Made by a program: the position numbers and the translations under genes
Shown here: positions 55,961-64,000 of the stretch, one piece after another
How positions within the stretch are numbered: position 1 is the stretch's first letter
How the letters are laid out: each line of letters starts with the position of its first letter
Origin: Dryobates pubescens
Lineage: Eukaryota > Chordata > Aves > Piciformes > Picidae
NCBI RefSeq assembly: GCF_014839835.1
Contig: NC_071621.1
Coordinates: 16,579,402-16,643,401, forward strand
Direction of reading: 5' to 3'
DNA: 64,000 nucleotides
The notes under the pieces: model-generated
The model's database searches: none
Seen by the model: only the letters and a program-made list of their open reading frames with translations
Told to the model about the DNA's origin: nothing

Positions 55961-56175
55961 AGCGCTCGCTCATTGGCTGGTGCAGTCCCCGTCCGCTTCC
56001 GTCCCGCGGGGTCTGACGGGATGCAAGGAGGTGAAAGAGGATCCTGGCGCCTGGGTAAGATGGCGGCGAGAGCGCGCCTTCTTTGGTGCGTGCCTCCTGC
56101 TTCCGCTTCCGCCCCGCAGGGCATGACGGGAAGGAAGGAGGCGGAAGAGGGCCGCGGGAGCCCCGGCAAAGATGA
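55900..56175. promoter_or_regulatory. Bidirectional COA4/PAAF1 promoter with tandem duplication
   Basis: CpG-rich interval between the two head-to-head genes. TGGCGGCGAG begins copies at 55,951 and 56,061, and TGACGGCGAC repeats the theme at 56,173 (steps of 110 and 112). Each copy carries GCTTCCG (ETS-like) and TGACGGGA. An inverted CCAAT (ATTGG) is at 55,972, and a perfect AAGATGGCGGC YY1 motif is at 56,058. Confidence 0.75.
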
Positions 56176-56218
56176 CGGCGACGCTGCGGATCCAGAGCGA
56201 CTGGCACCAGGCGTTGAG
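56172..56218 (+). CDS. PAAF1: PAAF1 exon 1
   Basis: Encodes [15 protein letters not shown] and a split Arg codon, with donor TTGAG|GTGGGC. The start is chosen by homology; an upstream ATG at 56,060 is in a different frame. Confidence 0.93.
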
Positions 56219-59200
56219 GTGGGCGCAGTCCTCCCGCTTCCCCGCTTCTCTTCCCGGTCCCTGCCCCGCGCTCACTGCCCTGCTCTTTATCCCCGCAGGA
56301 GGGACGAGGGCGAGGCCTGGGTGAGCTGCCGGAGCCCTGGTGAGTGCTGAGGGGCCTGCGAAGGTCCCCTGGGGGGTGTCCGGGGGGCTCGGAGGTGCCC
56401 CGCGGGTTAAAGCGGGGGAGAAGGTGGCGGGAGGGGAGAGGAGGGGGAGCTGGGGGTTAGGAGAGGCTGAGGGCGACTTGGGGGTGCCCTGGGGGTTAGG
56501 AAGGGGTGAGGGAGGTTGTAGGGTGTTCTGTGGGCTAGGAGGTGGTGAGGACGCTTGGGGGGGGCCCTGTGGGCTAGGAGGTGGTGAGGGCGCTTGGGGG
56601 GGGGGGGGGTTAGGAGGTGGTGAGGACGCTTGGGGGGGGGTGGGTTAGGAGGTGGTGAGGACGCTGGGGGGGGGGTGGGTTAGGAGGTGGTGAGGACGCT
56701 GGGGGGGGGCGCTGTGGGTTAGGAGGTGGCGAGGACACGTTTGGGGGGCCCTCTGAGTTAGGAGTAAGGACATGTTGGGGGGGCCCTGTGGGTTAGGAGG
56801 GCATGAGGGAGATTTGGAGGGGGTGCCTTGGGGTTTAGGAAGGGAGTTTGGAAGATGCCCTGCGAGTTAGAAAGAGGTGATGAAGGTTGGGGTTATGACC
56901 TGTGGTTTAAGAGCAGTGAGGGTAGTCTAGAGGGTGCCCCATGGTTTGGAAAGGGGTGGGAGAGGCAGTAGGGCCTGGTGGTTTAGGAGGGTGGTGCTGG
57001 AGGTTGGAGGACATGTGGGAAGTCGCAGGGACCCTGTGGTTTTGGAGGGGTAAGAGCAGTTGGAGGGTGCTCTAGGAGGGGGTGAGAAGGGTTGGAGGGA
57101 GGTCAGGAGCAGGTGGGCTGAGGAGAAGGTGGGGTGCCAGGCGTGCCTGAGCTGCTGGCTGCTCTCCCTGCAGGGAAGCCTACCCTGTACGGCAGCCTGA
57201 CCAGCCATGGGCTCGGCACTGACGGCGTCCCTGACATCGCTGCCTCCGAGGGCTTCGTGGTTGGAGAAGTCACCAAGGTGCCAGGGCTGGGGGGAAGCAG
57301 GGCCTGGTAACCATCTTCCGTGCAGGGAGTGGTGGGGGGGTGCTATTAAGGCAGTCAAAACAGCAGCCTGAAGTTGTCTTCCACTCTGGGATGTGGTTTA
57401 ACGACCGTGGTGGTCTTGGCTTGAAGGTTGGACTTGATCTTAAAGGTCTCTTCCAACCAAGAGTGTTTCATAGTTCTATGGTTCCAGCCCCCTGCATGGT
57501 GCCATCCATGGGCTTCCCACCTGTGTAGCGCCCTGGAGCTGGTCTATAACATCCCACAGCTGGGCTGGAGCTGTGCAAGACCTTTCCTTTATCCCCCTGG
57601 AGGATCTTGAGGAGGTGGAAGGAGACAAGCCCCATGCTGCACCTTCCCCCAGTCTTCAGGCTGGGAGAGACCTCAGCCCAAGTCCATGCCTTGAGAGGTG
57701 CTGTGTTGCAGGAGGACTAACAGCACTTCTCTTTGTTTTCTGCCCCTCTCTTTTCTTCTCTAGAAAAGCATCCTCATTTCTTGTCCTCATGAAAATGTCT
57801 CCACAAAATTCCTGGCTCCCTACACAACTTTCTGTAGGATCCATCAGAAAAGTGTAAGTAACCTCCTGGAGTGAGTGGGGACGTAGCTGGGAGTGGCCAT
57901 CAGCTTTCAGAACCTCAGACCCACCAGGGATCCACTGCAAAGGAAGGGAAATGTGTCAGTTGGTGTCAAAACCCAAGATCAAAAAGGTTCTCTGCACCTC
58001 TGGTGGCTCCAAATCCATCCCTGGTTCATCCTGGCTGCTTGCTCCTATCTCAGGAAGTCATCTTTGTTGTTCCCTGGGGGCATTTCTGTTTGTGGGGCTA
58101 GGAAGTGAATGTGGAATCAAATCATCTTGACCTGGTGGGAATTCAGAGGCTGGAAAGGTTCAGCTGGTTTGGGGCATTCACTCACCTCTGGAGTGATGGA
58201 CACTACTGTGTCCAGTTCTGGGCCCCTCAGTTCAGGAAGGACCTCAGGGAACTGCTTGGAAGAGTCCAGCACAGAGCCACAGGCATCACCCAGCAGAGCC
58301 TGGCTCCAGCCTCTTGGCACTCACCCTACACATCTTTATCAACAGCAATGAGGTCACCTCTCAGGCTCCTCCTCTCCAAGCTACAGAGCCCTCAGCTCCC
58401 TCAGGCTCTCCCCAGAAGGAAGATGTTCCCCTGCCTTCAGCATCTTTGTGGCTGGACTCTTCCAAGCAGTTCCCTTGAGGTCCTTCTTGAACTGAGGGAT
58501 GGTGGATGTTGAAGCACAGGAAGTTGCATGGAACAGGCTGCCCAGGGGGGTTGTGGAGTCTCCCTCTCTGGAGATATTCAAGACCCACCTGGATGTGTTC
58601 CTGTGTGATCTGCCCTGGGTGCTCCTGCTCTGGCAGGGAGGTTGGACTGGATGATCTCTGGAGGTCCCTTCCAACCCCTGACACTCTGTGATTCTTGCTC
58701 AGCTGTGAGGATTTTCTCATGACAAAACTGTTTTGGAAGCAGTTTTGGAGGTGCTTTAAATGAACCCAGCAATATTTCTGGTGGAGGTAGGCTCACAGAA
58801 TCATTTTGGTTGGAAAGAGACCTTTTGAGATCATCAAATCCAACCATTAATGATGTCCTTGAGGAGTCCAACCATTAATGATACTGCTTGAGGGGAAATT
58901 CCTTTCTAGGGTCACAAAGTTCATGGTTGCTGGGGGTTTGTTTTATCTCCTGCAGGTCACCTGTCTTGATATTTCCAGTGGTGGAGGCCTTGGTGTGTCT
59001 ACCAGCACAGATGGGACCATGAAGATCTGGCAGGCTGCAAATGGAGAGATCAGAGTAAGAGCTTTGATGTTGTGTGTGGGGGTCTGTGACACTCCTGATG
59101 TCATTCAGCCATGGCTTGGGTCAGGCAGTCCATGGGCTGTGGTCTAGGGTGGCAAAGAATCTGGCTTCTGGTTGAAAACCTGAGTGGGAGTTGATATCTT

Positions 59201-62200
59201 AGAGGCTTGAAGCCAAACCTGTTGGAAAGCAGGAGATCCCCTAAGGAACATGGAGCTCAGTGATCCAGAGAGGTGTCCCAGGGTGACAGTAGGGAAGCAG
59301 GCTAGGAATGACAGCCAGAGTGCAGGAGGCACCTGGCAGCTCCTGACCTGCAGGGTACAAGCACTGAATTTCTCCTGCAGTAGAGAAGAGGTGAGAAGAC
59401 TCCTGCCCATGATGGCTTAACCACCTCATGGCATCTGCCTGCCCAGCTGAGGTGTTTCCTATGGAGCTTGAACTCTCAGCTGCTTGTTTGACAGAGGATG
59501 AAAACATTTAACCCATGACTAGGGACATCTGATACCCCTTGTGATGTGCTGAGGTGGAGGGAGGCCCAAAATGTCCCTGTGGCCTCTTTGCCTGCCTCAG
59601 ATTCAGATGAGTCCATTCCAGGAGCATGAACCCAGAGGGTCTGAGTTTAATCAGAGAACCACAGCCTGGCTTGGGTTGGAAGGGATCTTATCATCCAGTT
59701 CCAACCCCCCTGCTATGGGCAGGGACACCTCCCACCAGCCCAGGTTGCTCAAGGCCTCATCCAGCCTGGCCTTGAACACCTCCAGGGTGTTCACCTCCCT
59801 GGGCAACCTGCTCCAGTGTCTCCCCACCCTCACTGGCAAGAATTTCTTCCTCATCTCCAGTCTCAATGTCCCTTCTTCCAGCTTCAATCCATTCTCCCCT
59901 CATCCTGTCACTCCCAGCCTTGTCAAAAGTCCCTCCCCAGCTCTCCTGGAGCCCCCTTCAAGTACTGGAAGGTTGCTCTAAGGTCTCCCTGGAGCATTCT
60001 CTTCTCCAGGCTAAACAACCCCAACTCTCCCAGCCTGTCCCCACAGAGGAGGTTCTCCAACCCTCTACCCATCTTCATGGCCTCCTCTGGACCCACTCCA
60101 GCAGTTCATAGAATGCTCTGGGTTGGAAGGGACCTCCAAGGTCATCTAGTCCAATCCCCAGCTCCATGTGCCTCTTATGTTGGGGCCCTAGAACTGGAGG
60201 CAGTGCTGCAGGTGGGGTCTGAGCAGAGCAGAGGGGCAGAATCCCCTCCCTGTGCTGCTGCTCTCCCTGCTCTGGCTGCAGCTCAGCACACAGCTGCCTG
60301 CTGGGCTGCCAGAGACCACTGCTGGCTCCTGGGGAGTTTGTCACCAGCTGACACCCCCAAGGCCTCCTCCTCAGGACTGGTGCCATTCCTTCTCCAGCCT
60401 GGATTTGTGCTGGATATTCTCCATGAACTCTCTAATCAGAATCACAGAATTGTCAGGGTTGGAAGGGTCCATGAGCAGGGACCCCTCCCACCAGCCCAGG
60501 TTGCTCAAGGCCTCATCCATCCTGGCCTTAAAAACTTCCAGGGATGGAATGGTTTGGGTTGGAAGGGACCTTAAGAATTATCCAATTCCAACCCCCCCTG
60601 CCATGGGGAGGGACCCCTCCCACTAGCCCAGCTTGCTCCCAGCTTTTATCCAGCCTGCTTTGAAAGCACTTCCAGGTTTGCAGGTGTCCACAGCTTCTCT
60701 GGGTTATTTATGTTGGGGGCATTGCCCCAAGCCAGGGGGGGAGAAGGCAAGTTTTGGAGTGTGGCAGTGAAGAACTGGTCAGCATCAGGGTGATGATGAT
60801 GGCACTAGCACCCAGTTCTTTGTTTTTCCAGAGGCTGTTGGAAGGCCATGTCTATGATGTGAATTGTTGCAGGTTTTTCCCATCAGGCCTGGTGGTTCTG
60901 AGTGGGGGAATGGATGCCCAGCTCAAGGTCTGGTCAGCAGAAGATGCCAGCTGTGTGGTCACCTTTAAAGGTCACAAAAGAGGTACAGGGAGCTCGGCCT
61001 TTACAATGCTGCAGCTTCTCCACCTGTCATCACCCTGACACTCAAGGGTGGTGGTGCTCAGCCAGCAGCCTGCTGTGCTTTTGTGGGGTTATAGAATGGG
61101 AAGGGTTGGAAGGGAGCTCCAGAGATCATGGAGTCCAACCTCCCTGCAGAGCAGGGCCACCCAGGGCAGGTCACACAGGAATGCATCCAGGTTGGTTTAG
61201 AATGTCTCCAGAGAAAGAGACTCCACAATCTCTCTGGGCAGCCTATGTCACCCTCACAGGAAAAGAGTTTCTCCTCATGTTGAAGTGGAATTTCCTCTGG
61301 TTGAGTTTCCAACCATTGCCCTTCTTCCTCTCCCTGGGTATCATTGAAGAGAGCCTGGCTGCATCCTCCTGACAGCCACCCTTCAGATACTTGTAGACAT
61401 TGATCAGGTCCTCTCTCAGCCTTCTCCAGCCTAACCAGCCCCAGGGCTCTCAGTCTTTCCTCCTCACACAGATGTTCCAGTCCCTTCATCATCCTCATAG
61501 CCTCTGTTGAGCTCTGTCCAGTAGCTCTCACTCCCTCTTGACCTGGGGAGCCCAAAACTGGACACACCATTCCAGATGTCATCTAACCAGGGCTAGGTAG
61601 AGGAGAACTTCCCTCCTTTGTGCAGTTGTGTGTCATGTCCTGGTGTAAGAGCTGAGCCCATGGCACTTTATTAAGCTCCCAGAACTTGAATCAAAAGATT
61701 GGTGGTTGTTCCATGTTCCAAAAGCCCTCTAAGATCATCCAGTCCAACAATCAACCCAACACCACCATGACCATTAAACCATGTTCCAAAAGCCCTCTAG
61801 GATCATCCAGTCCAACCATCAACCCAACACCACCATGGCCATTAAACCATGTTCCAAAAGCCCTCTGGGATCATTGAGGTCCAACCATCAACCCAACACC
61901 ACCGTGGCCATTAAACCATGTTCCAAAAGCCCTCTAAGACCATCCAGTCCAACCATCAACCCAACACCACCATGGCCATTAAACCATGTTCCAAAAGCCC
62001 TGTGGGATCATTGAGGTCCAACCATCAACCCAACACCACCATGGCCATTAAACCATGTTCCAAAAGCCCTCTAGGATCATCCAGTCCAACCATCAACCCA
62101 ACACCACCATGGCCATTAAACCATGTTCCAAAAGCCCTGTGGGATCATTGAGGTCCAACCATCAGCCCAACACACCATGGCCATTAAACCATGTTCCAAA

Positions 62201-63534
62201 AGCCCTCTGGGATCATTGAGGTCCAACCATCAGCCCAACACACCATGGCCATTAAACCATGTTCCAAAAGCCCTGTGGGATCATTGAGGTCCAACCATCA
62301 ACCCAACACCACCATGACCATTAAACCATGTTCCAAAAGCCCTCTAAGACCATCCAGTCCAACCATCAGCCCAACACCACCATGACCATTAAACCATGTT
62401 CCAAAAGCCCTCTAGGATCATCCAGTCCAACCATCAACCCAACACCACCATGGCCATTAAACCATGTTCCAAAAGCCCTCTGGGATCATCGAGGTCCAAC
62501 CATCAGCCCAACACCACCATGGCCATTAAACCATGTTCCAAAAGCCCTCTAAGATCATCCAGTCCAACCATCAACCCAACACCACCATGGCCATTAAAGC
62601 ATGTTCCAAAAGCCCTCTAGGATCATCCAGTCAAACCATCAACCCAACACCACCATGGCCATTAAACCATGTTCCAAAAGCCCTCTAAGATCATTCAATC
62701 CAACCATCAACCCAACACCACCATGGCCATTAAAGCATGTTCCAAAAGCCCTCTAGGATCATCCAGTCAAACCATCAACCCAACACCACCATGGCCATTA
62801 AACCATGTTCCAAAAGCCCTCTAGGATCATTCAATCCAACCATCAACCCAACACCACCATGGCCATTAAACCATGTTCCAAAAGCCCTCTGGGATCATTG
62901 AGGTCCAACCATCAACCCAACACCACCATGGCCATTAAACCATGTTCCAAAAGCCCTCTAGGATCATCCAGTCCAACCATCAACCCAACACCACCATGGC
63001 CACACATATTTTGAGCACCTTCCTGGATGGGGACTCCACCGCCTCCCCGGGGAGCCCGTTCAGGGACCGATGTCTCATCTTTGTGCCAGGTGATGGCTGC
63101 TGCTCACTGTGCTTTGGGGCCTGGGGTGGTTGAGCCTGGAGAAAAGGAGGCTGAGGGCAGACCTCCTGGCCCCCTGGGAGCTGCTGCCTTCCTCCCACCC
63201 AGCCTCGCAGACGCGGCTGCTCCACGTTGCGCCCTGCGGCGCCCTGGGGGTCAGCGGTCGGCTGGGGGCTCGGGGTTCACCTGGGGGAAGGAGATGGCCT
63301 TGCCTGTCTGTCTGAGGGTGACCTTTGCCTTCCATGCAGGGATTTTGGACACTGCCATCGTGGACAGGGGCAGAAACGTCCTCTCCTGCTCCCGGGACGG
63401 CACGGCGCGGCTGTGGGACTGTGGCAAGGCCGCCTGCCTGGGGGTGCTGGCCGACTGCGGCGCTCCGGTCAACGGCGTCGCCGTGGGCACCGCGGACGGC
63501 TCCCTCAGCCTGGGCACCCCAGAGAAAGCTCCCA
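56172..63534 (+). CDS. PAAF1: PAAF1, proteasomal ATPase-associated factor 1 (partial, exons 1-7)
   Basis: PAAF1 (yeast Rpn14) is a WD40 protein that binds proteasome regulatory-particle ATPases as an assembly chaperone or inhibitor. Exons are 56,172-56,218; 56,299-56,339; 57,174-57,277; 57,764-57,853; 58,956-59,054; 60,832-60,982; 63,340-63,534. They join in phase to 242 codons plus one base, against 392 residues in human, so the last part lies beyond 64,000. WD repeats fall at about residues 95-127 (ending TMKIWQA), 128-172 (ending [11 protein letters not shown]) and 173-220 ([10 protein letters not shown]). The start [11 protein letters not shown] matches human MAAPLRIQSDW. COA4 is head-to-head upstream. 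Introns 3 to 6 hold CR1 pieces, and introns 2 and 6 hold tandem arrays. Confidence 0.96.
56299..56339 (+). CDS. PAAF1: PAAF1 exon 2
   Basis: A 41-nt exon after an 80-nt intron. It encodes [14 protein letters not shown] and a split Gly. Acceptor CCCCGCAG, donor CCTG|GTGAGT. Confidence 0.92.
56450..56860. repeat. G-rich 35-42-bp array in PAAF1 intron 2
   Basis: Repeated TTAGGAGGTGGTGAGGACGC followed by runs of 7-13 G, about nine recognisable units. It decays rightward into TTTAGGA/GGTG remnants to about 57,110. Confidence 0.85.
56861..57173. other. PAAF1 intron 2, decayed G-rich repeats
   Basis: Worn copies of the array motif (GTTTAGGAGGGTGGTG) leading to exon 3. Confidence 0.6.
57174..57277 (+). 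CDS. PAAF1: PAAF1 exon 3
   Basis: Encodes [18 protein letters not shown], then [17 protein letters not shown]. Acceptor CTCCCTGCAG, donor AAG|GTGCCA. Confidence 0.94.
57389..57483 (+). mobile_element. CR1 3' end scrap in PAAF1 intron 3 (sense)
   Basis: GGTGGTCTTGGCTTGAAGG to TTTCATAGTTCTATGG. Confidence 0.85.
57764..57853 (+). CDS. PAAF1: PAAF1 exon 4
   Basis: Thirty codons: [14 protein letters not shown], then [16 protein letters not shown]. Acceptor TTCTTCTCTAG, donor AGT|GTAAGT. Confidence 0.95.
57854..58199. other. PAAF1 intron 4, unassigned part
   Basis: Nothing recognised. Confidence 0.5.
58200..58695. mobile_element. CR1 mosaic in PAAF1 intron 4 (sense, antisense, sense)
   Basis: 58,200-58,282 sense (GTGTCCAGTTCTGGGCCCC), 58,283-58,497 antisense (GCATCACCCAGCAGAGCCTG), 58,498-58,695 sense, ending TGACACTCTGTGATTC. 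All three match the copy at 11.6-12.1 kb. Confidence 0.88.
58795..58880 (-). mobile_element. CR1 3' end with small duplication (antisense)
   Basis: CTCACAGAATCATTTTGGTT, then GTCCAACCATTAATGAT twice. Confidence 0.75.
58956..59054 (+). CDS. PAAF1: PAAF1 exon 5 (first WD repeat)
   Basis: Encodes [19 protein letters not shown] and [13 protein letters not shown], the first WD40 blade. Acceptor CTCCTGCAG, donor AGA|GTAAGA. Confidence 0.95.
59055..59650. other. PAAF1 intron 5, unassigned part
   Basis: Nothing recognised. Confidence 0.5.
59651..60105 (-). mobile_element. CR1 in PAAF1 intron 5 (antisense)
   Basis: AACCACAGCCTGGCTTGGGT to CCTCTGGACCCACTCCAGCA. Confidence 0.93.
60107..60700 (-). mobile_element. 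Three CR1 pieces in PAAF1 intron 5 (antisense)
   Basis: 60,107-60,400 (TTCATAGAATGCTCTGGG), 60,440-60,543 (ATCACAGAATTGTCAGGG) and 60,544-60,700 (ATGGAATGGTTTGGGTTGG). Each has its own 3' end. Confidence 0.9.
60832..60982 (+). CDS. PAAF1: PAAF1 exon 6 (second WD repeat)
   Basis: Encodes [22 protein letters not shown] and the blade end [18 protein letters not shown]. Acceptor TTTTTCCAG, donor AGAG|GTACAG. Confidence 0.95.
61088..61615 (-). mobile_element. CR1 in PAAF1 intron 6 (antisense)
   Basis: GTTATAGAATGGGAAGGGTT to CATCTAACCAGGGCTAGG. Similar to 13,131. Confidence 0.93.
61709..63005. repeat. 68-bp minisatellite grown from a CR1 segment (PAAF1 intron 6)
   Basis: Nineteen units of 68-69 bases with the CR1 phrase TCCAACCATCAACCCAACAC and CCATGGCCATTAAACCATG. 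Two main variants differ at ATCATCCAGTCC and ATCATTGAGGTCC. Some short A-B pairs form a 137-base period. The last unit runs straight into ordinary antisense CR1 sequence (63,006-63,060), so the array sits inside one CR1 copy. Confidence 0.93.
63006..63190. mobile_element. CR1 remnants after the 68-bp array
   Basis: 63,006-63,060 antisense, continuing the host copy of the array (GGACTCCACCGCCTCCCC). 63,128-63,190 sense (GAGCCTGGAGAAAAGGAGGC). Confidence 0.8.
63340..63534 (+). CDS. PAAF1: PAAF1 exon 7 (third WD repeat)
   Basis: Encodes [27 protein letters not shown] and ACLGVLADC. Acceptor TCCATGCAG, donor CCCA|GTAAGG. Third codon positions are far richer in G/C than in exons 4-6, suggesting local GC-biased drift rather than a different gene. 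Confidence 0.94.
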
Positions 63535-63631
63535 GTAAGGCTTTGTCCTCCTCATCCAACTGGGGCAGTTTGCTGCAGCTGGCAAGGAAGAAGGCACTGC
63601 AGCAGTAGAGCTTAGGAGATGATCGCTGGAG

Positions 63632-64000
63632 AATCACAGAGTGTTGGAGGCTGGAAGGGACCTCAAGGCTCAGCCAGTCCCAACCCCCCCCGCCATGGGC
63701 AGGGACACCTCACACCAGAGCAGGCTGCTCACAGCCACCTCCAGCCTGGTCTTGAACACCTCCAGGGATGAGGCTTCCACCACCTCCCTGGGCAACCTGT
63801 GCCAGGCTCTCATCATCCTCATGGGGAAGAGCTTCTTCCTCACATCCAATCTCAATCTCCCCATTTCTAGTTTTGCTCCATCCCCCCCAGTCCTATCCCT
63901 CCCTGACACCCTCAGAAGTCCCTCCCCAGCTTTCCTGTAGCCCCCTGCAGATCCTGGAAGGCCACAAGAAGGTCTCCTCAGAGCCTTCTCCTCTCCAGAC
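63632..64000 (-). mobile_element. CR1 in PAAF1 intron 7 (antisense, runs off the window)
   Basis: GAATCACAGAGTGTTGGAGG onward. Same subfamily as 50,262. Confidence 0.93.

Larger units (their letters stand above)
56060..56350 (+). other. Upstream ATG frame overlapping the PAAF1 start
   Basis: An ATG with a strong context (A at -3, G at +4) opens a frame that passes over the real start out of frame. It stays open through intron 1 and meets the exon 2 reading frame, ending just after exon 2 if that exon is not spliced. It may act as an upstream ORF or, with intron 1 retained, as an alternative N-terminus. No function is claimed. Confidence 0.35.

Noticed and set aside
54173-56350. A 725-codon plus-strand open frame and several 400-500-codon companions
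   Set aside because: They run through the 41-bp array, whose units lack stops in several frames; the proline/histidine-rich repeats are antisense to COA4 intron 1 and have no family resemblance.
61709-63005. Regular direct repeats suggesting a CRISPR-like array
   Set aside because: There are no unique spacers: the whole 68-base unit repeats, it derives from CR1, and the DNA is from a vertebrate.

Overview
This is vertebrate nuclear DNA, almost certainly from a bird. CR1 (chicken repeat 1) LINE fragments dominate the window. By a rough tally of the intervals below, CR1-derived DNA makes up about half of the 64 kb. That density is known from woodpeckers and their relatives (Piciformes), so that order is my best guess. 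The order is an inference; the bird assignment is much safer.

Four protein-coding genes can be read from spliced exons, in the order known from human 11q13.4: RAB6A (-), MRPL48 (+), COA4 (-) and PAAF1 (+). RAB6A contributes only its first coding exon (27,116-27,185), inside a CpG island. Everything left of it (1-27,115) reads as RAB6A intron 1 packed with CR1 copies, and I found no second exon. MRPL48 is complete: eight coding exons between 36,667 and 48,868, 210 codons plus stop, with a polyadenylation signal at 48,997. COA4 is complete: a 94-codon coding exon (53,729-54,013, minus) and an inferred 5'UTR exon near 55,887. PAAF1 starts at 56,172, head-to-head with COA4. Seven coding exons (242 codons, including three WD40 repeats) lie in the window, and the rest of the gene runs off the right edge. 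Three of the four proteins act on organelles or protein turnover (mitochondrial ribosome, cytochrome c oxidase assembly, proteasome assembly), but they are neighbours by conserved synteny, not an operon-like unit.

Region by region: 1-24 kb is CR1 fragments in both orientations with short unassigned spacers. 24-27.7 kb is CR1-poor, rich in G/C homopolymers and ends in the RAB6A CpG island. 27.7-34.4 kb is CR1 again. 34.4-36.7 kb leads into the MRPL48 CpG island, which has duplicated YY1-like sites. 36.7-49 kb is MRPL48, with every intron longer than about 350 bp invaded by CR1. 49-52 kb is CR1 between the tail-to-tail genes MRPL48 and COA4. 52.26-55.8 kb is almost all minisatellite, around and inside COA4. 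55.9-56.4 kb is the COA4/PAAF1 bidirectional promoter, itself tandemly duplicated. 56.4-64 kb is PAAF1, with two more intronic arrays.

I found no dedicated defence, toxin or viral system. The most interesting signals are structural. The COA4 C-terminus and stop codon lie in a minisatellite unit. A 68-bp array grew from inside a CR1 copy. Two inverted repeats surround parts of MRPL48; one brackets exon 4, and the other is a displaced copy of the intron 5/exon 6 junction. A promoter duplication copied the PAAF1 start codon upstream and out of frame.
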